Shown: positions 1 to 8,760, counted from the stretch's first letter. The stretch: DNA of 64,000 nt from Paenibacillus sanguinis 2301083 = DSM 16941 (GCF_000374825.1 NZ_KB895376.1:499460-563459), one strand, 5' to 3'. The notes: generated from the letters alone by a model not told the origin. Program-made: numbers and translations.

Positions 1-271
1 CTATAACTGGCGGGTCTTCTACGTAATTATCTTGCAACCACTCCAACTCACAAACTCCAACCGTTCCGGTATTCGTTTTGTAGATAAACTGCCCGGGAGC
101 GGCCACAATGGTGGTTGTACCGTTTTTTAGCGTAATGGATTGAAGATCACCTGTGTTAGAAAAGTCAACTGTGATACCCATACCTGTAAGCTGGATAATC
201 GGCTGTATGGATGAAAAATCAATAAATTCATGAGCCTGTACGTAGTCTTTTGAACGAAACATTCTAATCAT
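1..271 (-). CDS. Hypothetical tail-module protein, partial (runs off left edge)
   Basis: An open frame enters from the left edge and begins at the ATG at 271, preceded by a good ribosome binding site (AAGGGAAG). About 90 residues are visible, starting MIRMFRSKDYVQAHEF, with no stop inside the window. It begins 17 bases beyond the stop of the tail fibre gene on the same strand, so it is probably the next gene of the tail operon. I recognise no domain. By PBSX order the downstream neighbours would be small accessory, holin and lysin genes, but that is inference. Confidence 0.6.
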   Translation of the reverse strand, partial: MIRMFRSKDYVQAHEFIDFSSIQPIIQLTGMGITVDFSNTGDLQSITLKNGTTTIVAAPGQFIYKTNTGTVGVCELEWLQDNYVEDPPVI

Positions 272-287
272 TTATACTTCCCTTCGA

Positions 288-1178
288 TCAATAATATTCG
301 ATGACCTCAAATGAAACAGTTATTTCTAAACTTCTTACCGATTCTCCAGCTCCTTCGCTTGTCACAGTTACTGTAGTAGAGTCAGTAAGTGCAATACGCA
401 ATGCATAGTCATCGGGGTCAAAATCATTCTCACTTTGGGATGATGAAGTCGAAAAGCCTAACAAATTTAATGATGTTTTAGACATGTCAACAGCAGGAAT
501 AGTGACGGTAAATTGGCCGCCCCTAGTTTTTGTGTGCGTATACCTAGATACTCTTTTCACTCCACCACCCCCAAATATTTTCCAATTTGTCCATGTTCCA
601 CTTCTCATTTGCCTCCAATACGTAACTCCTGTATTAAAATTCGTTGCCCTCTGAAATCTCCAAGCTCCGGGGTTAGCAGAATGCACGATATTCTCGACAT
701 AATGCCATTCCGTACTTGGGGCATTAGCCATGCTGTACCCATCGTAAAAACCGTTTTCTGTGATGCTATTCAGATTGTTGGCAGACCGCGTAGCTCTCGG
801 TAAGCTTGCGTTTATAGCATTGTTCTCCGCCCCATTCCACTTCCCCCGCTCTGCCGCCGTAATGTGCATGGTCGTATTGTTGGCATGTGTTGATAGGCCA
901 GTACCTGCCTGTGCCGCTGCGGAATTGGCGGCGTTGGCCGTGTTTTGGGCGGCTAATGCTGCGTCATGGGCGGTTTTGACCGCTAACGGCGTGGCCGCCA
1001 GGGTCTCGCTGCTGCTGTTCGCACTGCTGGAGAGCTGCACAATCCCCGGAGTGGTCAGGCTAGCGGGCGGAATCTCAATGTTATCTACCTCGCTACGCAA
1101 ATCATTGATCTCCTGCCCGATGTCGTTCATGTCCGCCGGCTTCACCGTGTCGGACATTTTCCAATCTGTCTTGGCCAT
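288..1178 (-). CDS. Phage tail fibre protein with pyocin-knob-like domain
   Basis: This 296-residue protein probably forms the receptor-binding fibre of the contractile tail. Residues about 40-95 hold a phage-fibre-type segment (LTTPGIVQLSS followed by Ala/Asn-rich helical repeats). Residues about 135-200 (LNSITENGFYDGYS through YWRQMRSGTWTNWKIF) resemble the pyocin knob domain found in tail fibres. The C-terminal 95 residues look like a beta-rich tip. The ATG is preceded by AAGGAGG and overlaps the stop of the upstream gene by one base. Fibres are the host-range part of tail particles and vary fast, so the exact receptor cannot be read from sequence. Confidence 0.8.
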   Translation of the reverse strand: MAKTDWKMSDTVKPADMNDIGQEINDLRSEVDNIEIPPASLTTPGIVQLSSSANSSSETLAATPLAVKTAHDAALAAQNTANAANSAAAQAGTGLSTHANNTTMHITAAERGKWNGAENNAINASLPRATRSANNLNSITENGFYDGYSMANAPSTEWHYVENIVHSANPGAWRFQRATNFNTGVTYWRQMRSGTWTNWKIFGGGGVKRVSRYTHTKTRGGQFTVTIPAVDMSKTSLNLLGFSTSSSQSENDFDPDDYALRIALTDSTTVTVTSEGAGESVRSLEITVSFEVIEYY

Positions 1179-1465
1179 CAGTTCACTACCTCCTTAACTT
1201 CTACCGTCTGCAGCATAAGCGTGTCCGACGATACCGGAACATTGACCTCATGGGTAGTCAGAATGCCATCTGCTGCATCCCGCAGCTCGACCCGTGTAAT
1301 GACGGGAACGTTAGCGGCGGGAACAATATAATTGAGGGCTACCGTTGAATCAGTTACCGCTTTTTGCTCAAACTCGTTAATCTCGTAAGATTCATTCAAA
1401 ACAACCTTGGCAATACGTGTATTAACATAGTTGGCGACCTCCTGCTTGAAAGATGCCGTGATCAT
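1178..1465 (-). CDS. Small tail/baseplate-associated protein
   Basis: A 95-residue protein lies between the YmfQ-type protein and the fibre, with overlaps on both sides (4 bases with the upstream gene). It has no signal peptide or membrane segment. It looks like a helical N-terminus followed by a beta-rich half (VALNYIVPAANVPVITRVEL). Position suggests a fibre adaptor or baseplate-associated protein, but I do not recognise a named family. Confidence 0.6.
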   Translation of the reverse strand: MITASFKQEVANYVNTRIAKVVLNESYEINEFEQKAVTDSTVALNYIVPAANVPVITRVELRDAADGILTTHEVNVPVSSDTLMLQTVEVKEVVN

Positions 1466-2049
1466 GTAACTTCAACCTCCGTTCCAAATGTGGCAAAGGA
1501 TTTCTCGCCTAGCTGCCATGAATCATCCAGCTTGTAGTTCCACACAATATCCCGCCGAACCAGATGCTCTTTCAGTCCAACCGTGGTATTAATAGAAGTG
1601 TTTTGCTGGTAAAGGATATTTGCGGGTTTGATGGCCTGCACGGTGTGCTGGACTTCCTTGAACAAGTTCGCATTTTCAATGTTGGTCGTCACATACAAAA
1701 CAAAGCTCGGCGGATCTACCGAAACGATGGTCATACCCGCGCCTACCAACTTGTCCAGCTGTTCTTGCAGCCAGCGTACGGTAAAAGGAGGCTTCGTCCG
1801 GTAGCGGTTCAAAATGCGCTGCTTGCGGAACTCCAGGGTTTCCGTGGCCGGATCAGCTTGAATGCCCAGCATGCGCTCCCGGCGTTTGATCGCCTGAAGC
1901 CCCGCCGTCTTTACAAATTGGTCGGCAAATAGCTTCTCCACCGCTCCTTCCAATTGATCCAGCTCCATATCTTCCGTGTGGGCCAATTGGACAAAATCCA
2001 GCACCTCTCCGTAGTAATCAGGAAGATAGGGCAAAATGCGTTCAGGCAT
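1462..2049 (-). CDS. YmfQ/XkdU-type putative phage tail protein (DUF2313, Mu gp48-like)
   Basis: This 195-residue protein matches the pattern of the YmfQ/XkdU family: N-terminal ILPYLPDYYGEVLDF, a middle region about recombining 'ERMLGI..RKQRILNRYRT', and a C-terminal beta part. In Mu and PBSX this protein follows the baseplate J-like protein and helps build the baseplate rim. Gene order here is the same: its start overlaps the end of the XkdT-like gene by 8 bases. Family assignment is confident from order and length; its biochemical role is known only by analogy. Confidence 0.8.
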   Translation of the reverse strand: MPERILPYLPDYYGEVLDFVQLAHTEDMELDQLEGAVEKLFADQFVKTAGLQAIKRRERMLGIQADPATETLEFRKQRILNRYRTKPPFTVRWLQEQLDKLVGAGMTIVSVDPPSFVLYVTTNIENANLFKEVQHTVQAIKPANILYQQNTSINTTVGLKEHLVRRDIVWNYKLDDSWQLGEKSFATFGTEVEVT

Positions 2050-3121
2050 GAACGGTCACCGTCCCCATCTGCGGAATCTCGTCAGCCGCCAGTGTGAGAT
2101 TCCCCGCTGCCCCGTTAAGCCTGGTCTCCGTCACATCAATGACCCCGGGAACCTGCAATATGGCAGCCTCAATCAAGGCCACCCGGACAATAATTTGCTC
2201 AGCGTGGGCCCAGCCTTGCCGCAACCCCAGCAGATAAGCGGTCATCGCTTCCTCTATTGGAGCCTGCACTTGGCCCGGGGTTGTCCCCGCAGCGAGTGTA
2301 ATCGTTGTCGCCACGTCAATAGCAACACCGGCTGCGCCAGTCACCGTAACGATGTGCCCTATCGGTGCCGTACCATAGCCCTTGCCCTGGTTCATCGCAG
2401 GGTCTATAGCCGTTTGCAATTCGGCGAGAAAGGCTTCGGACGGCTGATCCCAATCGGAAGTGATCACGGTACACTTAACGGTGCCGCCGCCATTCCAGAC
2501 CGGGAACACCTTGGTTGCTCCCACACCCTCCATCTTATTCAGAGTTTGCTCATAATCCGCTACATTGCCGCCAAAAGCCGGCTCGTTAATAATCTCGTAA
2601 TACCGCAATCTCAAGGCCTCATCGGTCTCCTGATCCTCGCCGGGAATAATAACATCGGCTAGCTCTGCGTGAACGAGGTCAGGCACATAATCAATCGGCA
2701 GCAAAGCACCATATTGCTGATTGCCCTCAGTTCCCGGTGTTTCACATTCCAGTACCCATTCACCAACCGTAATTCGCGAGATGGCCGTATAATTCAGATC
2801 ATTCAGCGAGAATCTGCTGCCGGGCGGAATATCGATGGGGGCATCCTGGGCTCCATAAAAACGTCCTCTTCGGCGGGCTTTCGTAGCCTGCTGCCGATCT
2901 ACACCAAATTCAGCGGTGCGACGCGATAAATAATCCCCGCTAGCGGTATCCGCAAAGGACAGACCAAAGTTGATATCCAGCTCAATATACATCTGCGCCA
3001 GCTCGGCTGCCGCCGGTGCTAACGCATCGTAGATGATGCTCCCCTCCCGCTTGTCGATTGTACCCGGCACCCGGGACAACATCCGGGAGAGAATAGCTTC
3101 ATAGGTTTCATGCTCATACAT
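2042..3121 (-). CDS. xkdT: Baseplate J-like protein (XkdT)
   Basis: A 359-residue baseplate wedge protein of the gpJ family. The N-terminus has the usual 'MYEHETYEAILSRML' helix followed by the GTIDKREGSIIYDALAP motif typical of this family, and the middle carries GSRFSLNDLNYTA and LRLRYYEIINEPAFGGNVADY. It would join the baseplate hub to the fibres. It overlaps the preceding XkdS-like gene by 8 bases and the following YmfQ-like gene by 8 bases, so translation is probably coupled. Confidence 0.9.
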   Translation of the reverse strand: MYEHETYEAILSRMLSRVPGTIDKREGSIIYDALAPAAAELAQMYIELDINFGLSFADTASGDYLSRRTAEFGVDRQQATKARRRGRFYGAQDAPIDIPPGSRFSLNDLNYTAISRITVGEWVLECETPGTEGNQQYGALLPIDYVPDLVHAELADVIIPGEDQETDEALRLRYYEIINEPAFGGNVADYEQTLNKMEGVGATKVFPVWNGGGTVKCTVITSDWDQPSEAFLAELQTAIDPAMNQGKGYGTAPIGHIVTVTGAAGVAIDVATTITLAAGTTPGQVQAPIEEAMTAYLLGLRQGWAHAEQIIVRVALIEAAILQVPGVIDVTETRLNGAAGNLTLAADEIPQMGTVTVHA

Positions 3122-3512
3122 TCGTATTCACCTCCATGCGAAAATCACCATACACGGACAGTACGGTAAAGCTGACCTTCGCCTCATCTCCTTGCATTTC
3201 TACCCGGAACTCTGTAATATCCGAGATCCGTTCATCAGCCAGCAGCGCCTCGCGAATCCGGCGTCCTAACTCCAAACGCACAAAGTCGGGATTGCCTCCG
3301 AGCAGTCCCGCCCGCTCAAAGCCGTAGTCTCCCGAATAGATCAAATGGGCAAAACGCTCGGTATGCAATATTTTATAAACCGCCTGCCTTACCGCATCCA
3401 GTCCATCCACCATTCCCCCCATACGGCCTTGCCGCACATCCAGCTTGTAAGTCCGGCTTGGCTGCTCCACCGCAGCGGTGTCCGGCCTCAAGCTTCCTCC
3501 TTGTGGGATCAT
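3114..3512 (-). CDS. xkdS: XkdS-like baseplate protein (DUF2634, gp25-like)
   Basis: I place the start at the ATG at 3512 (MIPQGGSL), with AAGGTGG seven bases upstream, rather than at the longer frame beginning at 3533; this gives 132 residues. The protein shows the DUF2634 pattern, including 'AVRQAVYKILHTERFAHLIYS' (split over residues about 42-62) and ELGRRIREALLADERI. It is the contractile-tail lysozyme-like wedge component (T4 gp25 analogue without a lysozyme active site). It overlaps the XkdR-like gene by 4 bases (ATGA). Confidence 0.85.
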   Translation of the reverse strand: MIPQGGSLRPDTAAVEQPSRTYKLDVRQGRMGGMVDGLDAVRQAVYKILHTERFAHLIYSGDYGFERAGLLGGNPDFVRLELGRRIREALLADERISDITEFRVEMQGDEAKVSFTVLSVYGDFRMEVNTNV

Positions 3513-3976
3513 CCGCTCACCACCTTGTCCCATACGACGTATTTCTGGCCGCCTTGTATCCGAAGCAGCATCACATTGTCACCAACTTTCAACCCTTCAC
3601 GGATGACGATTTTTCCGGGCAGTGCTTCCCCCGTATCGCCACCAACATAAGTGTGACTGTGACTTAATTCAATCGGGTCTAACAATGCATCCCCGGTTGC
3701 CGCGCCCTCGATCACATGGTTGTGTTTCAAATCGAGAGGGGATAGCAATGCGTTGCTGGTTACCCCTCCGTCGAATGTATGATGGTGCGTCAGATCCAAT
3801 TCATAGCGGGTCATTTGCTGCGGAACAATCAAAAAATCCTGATCGATGGTAAACCGTTGATCGACCAGGATTTCCAGCGGAGCCGTATTCATGACTTTAC
3901 CGAACAGCACAGACACCGGGCTGGACGCATCGACCGCCCCGACGCCAAGCTGACGGATTTTGTTCGCCAACCCCAT
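3509..3976 (-). CDS. xkdR: XkdR-like tail protein (DUF2577)
   Basis: The start is set at the ATG at 3976 (MGLANKIRQLG), which overlaps the TAA of the XkdQ-like gene and has AAGGTGAT upstream; the longer open frame to 4036 is not needed. The 155-residue product has the DUF2577 features: a short N-terminal helix, PVSVLFGKVMNTAPLEI, then a beta-rich OB-like body and a C-terminal GLKVGDNVMLLRIQGGQKY segment. It contains three spaced histidine-rich beta hairpins (HHHTFDGG, HNHVIEGA, HSHTYVGG), suggesting a metal-binding or spike-like repeat in the middle. It sits in the baseplate block. Confidence 0.8.
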   Translation of the reverse strand: MGLANKIRQLGVGAVDASSPVSVLFGKVMNTAPLEILVDQRFTIDQDFLIVPQQMTRYELDLTHHHTFDGGVTSNALLSPLDLKHNHVIEGAATGDALLDPIELSHSHTYVGGDTGEALPGKIVIREGLKVGDNVMLLRIQGGQKYVVWDKVVSG

Positions 3977-4941
3977 TAAATCACCTTCAAATCTATAGAA
4001 GTGGTATATTCGCCCCCACGAAATTGGTGAGAGCACTCGTCAATCAGGAAGTCCTGATTCATCCCCAGGGTGCTGATGTTCACCCCAACCAGACAGCCCG
4101 CACGAAGCTGCGGCTGACCAAGCACATCGAGCTTAAGCCGCCGCGTCTCGCGGTTTTTCAGCTTTTGGAGCATGTCCAGCAGCTTGTTAATTTGAGCCGC
4201 ATTCTGGTTGTCATCCACCTTATCGTAATAAATGAGCTTGCCCCATTTGGCGATATTGGCTTCATCCTTGGCTGCGTACACATTACGATGCCCGGTCTCC
4301 TTGTTGTCCTGCACCAGTTTGAAGTAGTTATACGTGTCACTGTCGATGCTCTGCTCATAGGAGTAGTTGTATAGCAGACTTTGATCACCCAGCAGCAAAT
4401 TCAACTTCATCTCTTTGGCACAATCCCGTACGGCCAGTGCTCCGAACTCGTCATAAAGCGTATAGATAATACCGGTATTAATAACCGTTTTGTCAAAAGC
4501 TTCCGACAGGATATCCAGCAGCTTCTTCCCATCGCCCATCAGCGTTGGAATAACATACTTCGTATCCGTAATATGTCCCCATTTCAGGCCTACATCATCA
4601 GTGATCCGTTTCACGGCGGCTGCGGCAGTGATATTCTTGAACACATAAGTGTCTTTAGCGTTCAAGTAACGCATTTGGTCATAGCATTTGAGCGAAATTT
4701 CCTCACCCTGCCCGCGATTGACGGAAAAGACATATCCATAAAACAACGGAACTTCATCCCACTTCACGCGGACAATATTGCCGTTAGCCACGGTGATCTG
4801 CGTGGAGGCAATCATACGGAAATCGAGACTTCCTGGCTGAATAACCCGCGTGGTTTTCCAGGTTGCTTCTGTGACCAGCTCGGATATATCCCAGACCGAG
4901 CCCAGCGTATCATCCAGTAAAACTTGCAGCATACGACTCAC
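3976..4941 (-). CDS. xkdQ: XkdQ-like tail hub protein (phage late control D family)
   Basis: A 321-residue hub protein in the usual XkdP-XkdQ-XkdR order. The N-terminal half (beta barrel) includes VKWDEVPLFYGYVFSV. The middle has an alpha/beta segment, KKLLDILSEAFDKTVI, and the C-terminus contains LKLDVLGQPQLRAGCLVGVNI, typical of the D/gp27-like fold. It would form the central baseplate hub through which the tube passes. Confidence 0.85.
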   Translation of the reverse strand: MSRMLQVLLDDTLGSVWDISELVTEATWKTTRVIQPGSLDFRMIASTQITVANGNIVRVKWDEVPLFYGYVFSVNRGQGEEISLKCYDQMRYLNAKDTYVFKNITAAAAVKRITDDVGLKWGHITDTKYVIPTLMGDGKKLLDILSEAFDKTVINTGIIYTLYDEFGALAVRDCAKEMKLNLLLGDQSLLYNYSYEQSIDSDTYNYFKLVQDNKETGHRNVYAAKDEANIAKWGKLIYYDKVDDNQNAAQINKLLDMLQKLKNRETRRLKLDVLGQPQLRAGCLVGVNISTLGMNQDFLIDECSHQFRGGEYTTSIDLKVI

Positions 4942-4947
4942 CTCTTC

Positions 4948-5625
4948 TCATGGCAGCTTCAACACCTTGCCGACAGGCAACCGGCGCAGTTCACTGTCCT
5001 GAATGCCGTTGAGCTTTTGTATTTCTTTGTAGCGAGCACCGCTGCCCAGCACCTTCTGCGCTACCTTCCACAGGCTGTCGCCGGATACCAGCGTATAGGT
5101 TTTCGGCTGTACTCTGGTATCGGGCCGGGCTGGAGCATTTGTTGCCGCCGGAGCAGCCGCGGTTGCAGGCCCCCCCGGCTGTTCTATTGACGTCTTCTTT
5201 GCGGCATAAAAGCGGTACTCCTTTAACTTCAAGGTATAGCTGATATCGCCAACCGCCCCGCCTGATTCCGAATACGTAAAGCTCTCAATGCTCACCGGCA
5301 GATTAAGATTTAGTGTGGAGCCGATAAAGGTCAGGCGAATCGGCTTCTGGTAAGATAGCCAGTTCTCCAATGTTTTGTAATAATCCACGGGTTCACGAAA
5401 GACACCTCGCTCCTGTCCGCTTACATATAGGGGGCGTGCCGGGAAAATACCGGAGAACGAGATATCCAGCAGCTTATGTCCCGTTTGCACCTGAACCTCG
5501 CCAAGCTGGGAGATATCATAGCTTTTGCTGTTGCCGCTTTGGTTCACTTCAATTTTCTCAGGGAGCACCGGTAAAAAAATCTTTTCCTCCCCATTGTTAT
5601 AGGACAGCATTAATGTATAGCTCAT
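4948..5625 (-). CDS. xkdP: XkdP-like protein with C-terminal LysM domain
   Basis: A 225-residue protein with a phage-specific N-terminal beta domain (PVLPEKIEVNQSGNSKSYDI), an Ala/Pro-rich linker near residues 150-170, and a C-terminal LysM domain (YTLVSGDSLWKVAQKVLG, then EIQKLNGIQDSE). LysM binds peptidoglycan, and in contractile tails this protein connects tape measure and hub. It overlaps the tape-measure stop by 4 bases. Confidence 0.9.
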   Translation of the reverse strand: MSYTLMLSYNNGEEKIFLPVLPEKIEVNQSGNSKSYDISQLGEVQVQTGHKLLDISFSGIFPARPLYVSGQERGVFREPVDYYKTLENWLSYQKPIRLTFIGSTLNLNLPVSIESFTYSESGGAVGDISYTLKLKEYRFYAAKKTSIEQPGGPATAAAPAATNAPARPDTRVQPKTYTLVSGDSLWKVAQKVLGSGARYKEIQKLNGIQDSELRRLPVGKVLKLP

Positions 5626-7634
5626 GCATACACCCCCGCTGCGCTGTTGGCGATATCTTCTTCCAATACCTGTTCAATTTGCGTCACGATCGTGTGAATG
5701 TCGACTTCCTTGGAGACCGGCCCTGTGTTGACTGTCACCGTTGGTGTCAGCGTAGTAAAGTTCTGAATAGCAGTTACCTCTGCCAGTTCACGCATCATTT
5801 TGAGGTCTTCCGAAGAAATATCCACCGTCTCATTAATGCGATCTACACTGCCGACTTGACCAACGTTCCCGATTTGAGAAATATTCATGCCTGGCTGAGT
5901 TCCTAACTGGGTTCCTAGCTGAGCTGCATCCTTGGTACCTGGGCTGCCTGGGAGCATCTCTTCCTGATTATTTCCAAGCTTGGATTTTGCCGAATCGAGA
6001 AAATCCGTTCCCTTACTCACGAGGTTCTTCCCAGCCTGGTTGCCTTGATTAAAGGCTCCTAGTATATCCTTGGTTTCCATTCTACCCAGTTGAGTCGACT
6101 CGCCTGGAGCCTCCGGAGCTACCATACTGTCCAGCTTAACTCTGAGCTTATCGCTCAACATATGCATGTCGGGTTTCTTAAGTAATGAAATGACTGAAAT
6201 ATTAGAACCTGTCAGTTTATTGAACCCTTCAATGAGTAAATTAATGCCTCCAAGGGCTCCATTCACCGCGTCCAGGATGATACTCACAAATCCGCTGGCA
6301 AAATCCTCTGCTGCTAGGAGCATTTTATACATGTGTTCGCCAAAGAACAGTCCCATATCAAAGATAAACTTCCTAATGTTATACATCGAATTTTCAAAAG
6401 TATTGATTAGAAATTCTGCAAGGGAAATCCATAAATTGATGCAGATAGCAACGTAGTTATAAATAGTAGCATATAAGCCATAAAATAAGCCCACAACAAA
6501 GCCAACGATAGACTCCACAGACACTCCAAACTGGATGAGAGCCCCAATAATTAACCCAATGGCAGCTACAACCAGCAGAATAGGCCAATTCACACCTAAC
6601 CAAGCAATAGCCTGTGCGACCACCGGAGCCACCATGGCCCATAGCATGACGCCCAATGCAGCTAGTGCTACTCCCATTCCAATGAGTATCATGTTCGCAG
6701 AGGAGCCACCTGAAGTTAACGAGCCTACAAAGGAGGCAACCCCTGCCATGGCATCACCCAAAAGGGAGCCCACAAAGCCAAAGGCTGCGCCTACTCCACT
6801 CATGAACTGATTGAACGCTTCGCTGTTCAGCATCCCTAAGAGTGAGTCAATCGCCGGACCCAGAGCGGTCAATCCTTGCTGTCCTAAAGAGGCTAATTGG
6901 AAATTAAAGCCATCCACTACGCTCTTCCATTTCACGGCGGGTGAATCTAACATCGTATCAAATGCAGCCTGCGTAATTCCCTGCTTGTTCAGCAGCGTAT
7001 CCATCGCCGCAATCATGCCGTTAATATCTCCCGCGTTGGATGCGGTGGATAACGAGGCCTGATCTCCCGCCTTAAATTGGTAATCCTCCCCCAAGGACTT
7101 GCTATCGCCTGTCATCAGCTTGGATAGCGCATCGGTGGCCCCTGTTAATCCCTTGTCAGGATTTAATTGCGACATACGCATCGCCAGCATGTTCAGTTGC
7201 TCCAGCTGGGCCGGGTCGGTGGTGCTGGCCATGAACCCCTGCGTTCCTGCCAAAGCAGTCTTCACATCCTGACCATATTTCAGAGCCTGCGCTGCTGTTT
7301 GATCAAAGATGGCCTGTCCTTCGCCCGAGCTTCCGGCTCGAAGGGACATGTTGTCCAAAACAGATTGTTGATCCGCACCATCTTTAAACATACTTCCCAG
7401 AATTGCACTGCCTGACTTCGCTATTTTCCCAAGTGCCGGACCATTAAAGATGTCCATGAATGCATTCGCCTTCTTGGTTGAATCCTCCATGGTCTTATTT
7501 AGCTTGGTCTGGGCTTGATTGATATTATTAACTTGTTGAAACACAATATTTGAATTAGCAATAGCTACATTCTGTTGCTGAAGATAGGTTTGAAAAAGCG
7601 TATTTTGTTGAAGCATTAAATTAATACTTGCCAA
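5622..7634 (-). CDS. xkdO: Tail tape measure protein (XkdO-like)
   Basis: The start is TTG at 7634 with AAGGTG upstream; the product is 670 residues. The N-terminus is Gln/Asn-rich coiled coil. Strongly hydrophobic segments occur near residues 310-385 (for example MILIGMGVALAALGVML and ILLVVAAIGLIIGALI), and the C-terminus is helical and polar. It directly follows the tail-chaperone frameshift gene, the standard position for a tape measure. Tape length sets tail length; at 670 residues the tail would be short (inference). No lytic transglycosylase motif was found. Confidence 0.9.
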   Translation of the reverse strand: MASINLMLQQNTLFQTYLQQQNVAIANSNIVFQQVNNINQAQTKLNKTMEDSTKKANAFMDIFNGPALGKIAKSGSAILGSMFKDGADQQSVLDNMSLRAGSSGEGQAIFDQTAAQALKYGQDVKTALAGTQGFMASTTDPAQLEQLNMLAMRMSQLNPDKGLTGATDALSKLMTGDSKSLGEDYQFKAGDQASLSTASNAGDINGMIAAMDTLLNKQGITQAAFDTMLDSPAVKWKSVVDGFNFQLASLGQQGLTALGPAIDSLLGMLNSEAFNQFMSGVGAAFGFVGSLLGDAMAGVASFVGSLTSGGSSANMILIGMGVALAALGVMLWAMVAPVVAQAIAWLGVNWPILLVVAAIGLIIGALIQFGVSVESIVGFVVGLFYGLYATIYNYVAICINLWISLAEFLINTFENSMYNIRKFIFDMGLFFGEHMYKMLLAAEDFASGFVSIILDAVNGALGGINLLIEGFNKLTGSNISVISLLKKPDMHMLSDKLRVKLDSMVAPEAPGESTQLGRMETKDILGAFNQGNQAGKNLVSKGTDFLDSAKSKLGNNQEEMLPGSPGTKDAAQLGTQLGTQPGMNISQIGNVGQVGSVDRINETVDISSEDLKMMRELAEVTAIQNFTTLTPTVTVNTGPVSKEVDIHTIVTQIEQVLEEDIANSAAGVYA

Positions 7635-7662
7635 GGTTTCACCTTCTTTCCTGGCAGGAAAT

Positions 7663-8246
7663 TCACTTTCTCTTCGCTGCTTTCTTCTCCGTCTTGATGA
7701 TCTCCTGGATCATCGCGACCAAAGCCGCCTTCTGCCTGATGCCCAGGGCAGCGAATTCCCATGGCATCAGGTTGAAGCGGTTTAAGGCAAAGAGGGCGCA
7801 GGTCGTCTCCCCATCGCCCTCGTCGATTAGTTTTTTACCTCGTCCGCCAGCTCATTAATGCTCTTGTCGAAGCCGTTAATTTGTTGCACCTTCTGCACCA
7901 GCGTAGCGTATTCACCCGGCAGCAGCATCTTGCGCAGACATTGATCGGCGCCCATCACCTGATAGGATTGCTGAAGCTCCGCGTTCTTCAAATCAGGGAA
8001 CACCACGCTGGCGACCGCCAGCTTGGCCAAATACTCATCTGTATTGGTCTCGTAGCTGACTACACCCTTATCCTTCACCTTGCGCTGGCAGGATTTACGA
8101 ATGGTCTCGTTCTCCTCCTCCGTCATGCTGCGGAGCCGCCAAGGCACGGCAGCTCCATGCTCATCTTTGAACCGATCGGAAACGACGACTTCCTCCACCT
8201 GTCCGGCGGCGGCATTTTGGGCAAAAAAAGCAGTTAATGCACTCAT
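7663..8246 (-). CDS. Tail assembly chaperone, -1 frameshift fusion product (194 aa)
   Basis: This is the long form of the XkdN-like chaperone. Ribosomes reading the 139-codon frame reach GTA AAA AAC TAA. The heptamer A AAA AAC (7830-7836 on the plus strand) is a canonical -1 slippery site immediately before the stop. Slipping back one base opens a 55-codon extension (beginning LIDEGDGETTCALFAL and ending KKAAKRK) that closes at 7663, just before the tape-measure ribosome binding site. This is the gpG/gpGT arrangement conserved in long-tailed phages. The extension is seen directly; that frameshifting happens here is inference from the motif and position. Confidence 0.8.
7827..8246 (-). CDS. 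xkdN: Tail assembly chaperone, unshifted form (XkdN-like)
   Basis: A 139-residue protein between the tail tube and the tape measure, the position of XkdN in PBSX. It contains the XkdN-like segment VSDRFKDEHGAAVPWRLRSM followed by EEENETIRKSC, with a helical C-terminus. Proteins in this slot bind the tape measure during tail assembly. Its 3' end carries a slippery site that allows the longer fusion product recorded separately. ATG at 8246 has GAGGAG upstream. Confidence 0.85.
   Translation of the reverse strand: MSALTAFFAQNAAAGQVEEVVVSDRFKDEHGAAVPWRLRSMTEEENETIRKSCQRKVKDKGVVSYETNTDEYLAKLAVASVVFPDLKNAELQQSYQVMGADQCLRKMLLPGEYATLVQKVQQINGFDKSINELADEVKN
7830..7836 (-). promoter_or_regulatory. Programmed -1 ribosomal frameshift slippery heptamer
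   Basis: On the minus strand the zero-frame codons are GTA AAA AAC TAA, giving A AAA AAC in the X XXY YYZ arrangement, with the zero-frame stop directly after it. It joins the chaperone frame to the 55-codon extension in the -1 frame. Confidence 0.8.
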
Positions 8247-8270
8247 TCGTGAATCTCCTCCTGAATTGGT

Positions 8271-8747
8271 TTAGTTGCTTGGCTGAACGGTGCCAAACGA
8301 TTCAATAATGTCGTAATCCTCAAAGGTAAACGGAATTTCTTCATCAAGCATGTCGTCAGCCGTCGCATCAAATTTAGCCGCGATAATGCTGTCGATGTTG
8401 CAGCCGCGCAGGAATACCGTCTGTTTGCCCGCAGCGCTCCCCGGCTGCTCATTGGTGATCATCAGGTCGAACCAGAAGTCCGTCCCGTTTTTGACATAAT
8501 CCTGCATCAGATTACGGAAGAAGGAAGAAACATAATAAATCGTCAGCGTCCCCGTACCCTTCCAACCCGCTGAACGTTGGGGTGTGCTGGTTCTGCCCAG
8601 GGTTGGCACGTCTACCTTGGTCTTCTCAATCGTAGATTCCAGCGTTTTGGCATAAAACAATTCTTCCGTACGTCCGTCGATTTTGATAAATGCCTTGGCT
8701 TGCTTGCCACTTACCGCATCCTTCACATTAAAAAAAGAGCCTGCCAT
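8271..8747 (-). CDS. xkdM: Tail tube protein (XkdM)
   Basis: A 158-residue inner tube protein following the sheath gene. It shows the XkdM-type pattern: N-terminal NVKDAVSGKQAKAFIKIDG, then VPTLGRTSTPQRSAGWKGTGT and a C-terminal GCNIDSIIAAKFDATADDML region. The tube stacks inside the sheath and is what is driven through the target envelope on contraction. Confidence 0.9.
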   Translation of the reverse strand: MAGSFFNVKDAVSGKQAKAFIKIDGRTEELFYAKTLESTIEKTKVDVPTLGRTSTPQRSAGWKGTGTLTIYYVSSFFRNLMQDYVKNGTDFWFDLMITNEQPGSAAGKQTVFLRGCNIDSIIAAKFDATADDMLDEEIPFTFEDYDIIESFGTVQPSN

Positions 8748-8760
8748 GATTTCATCCTCC

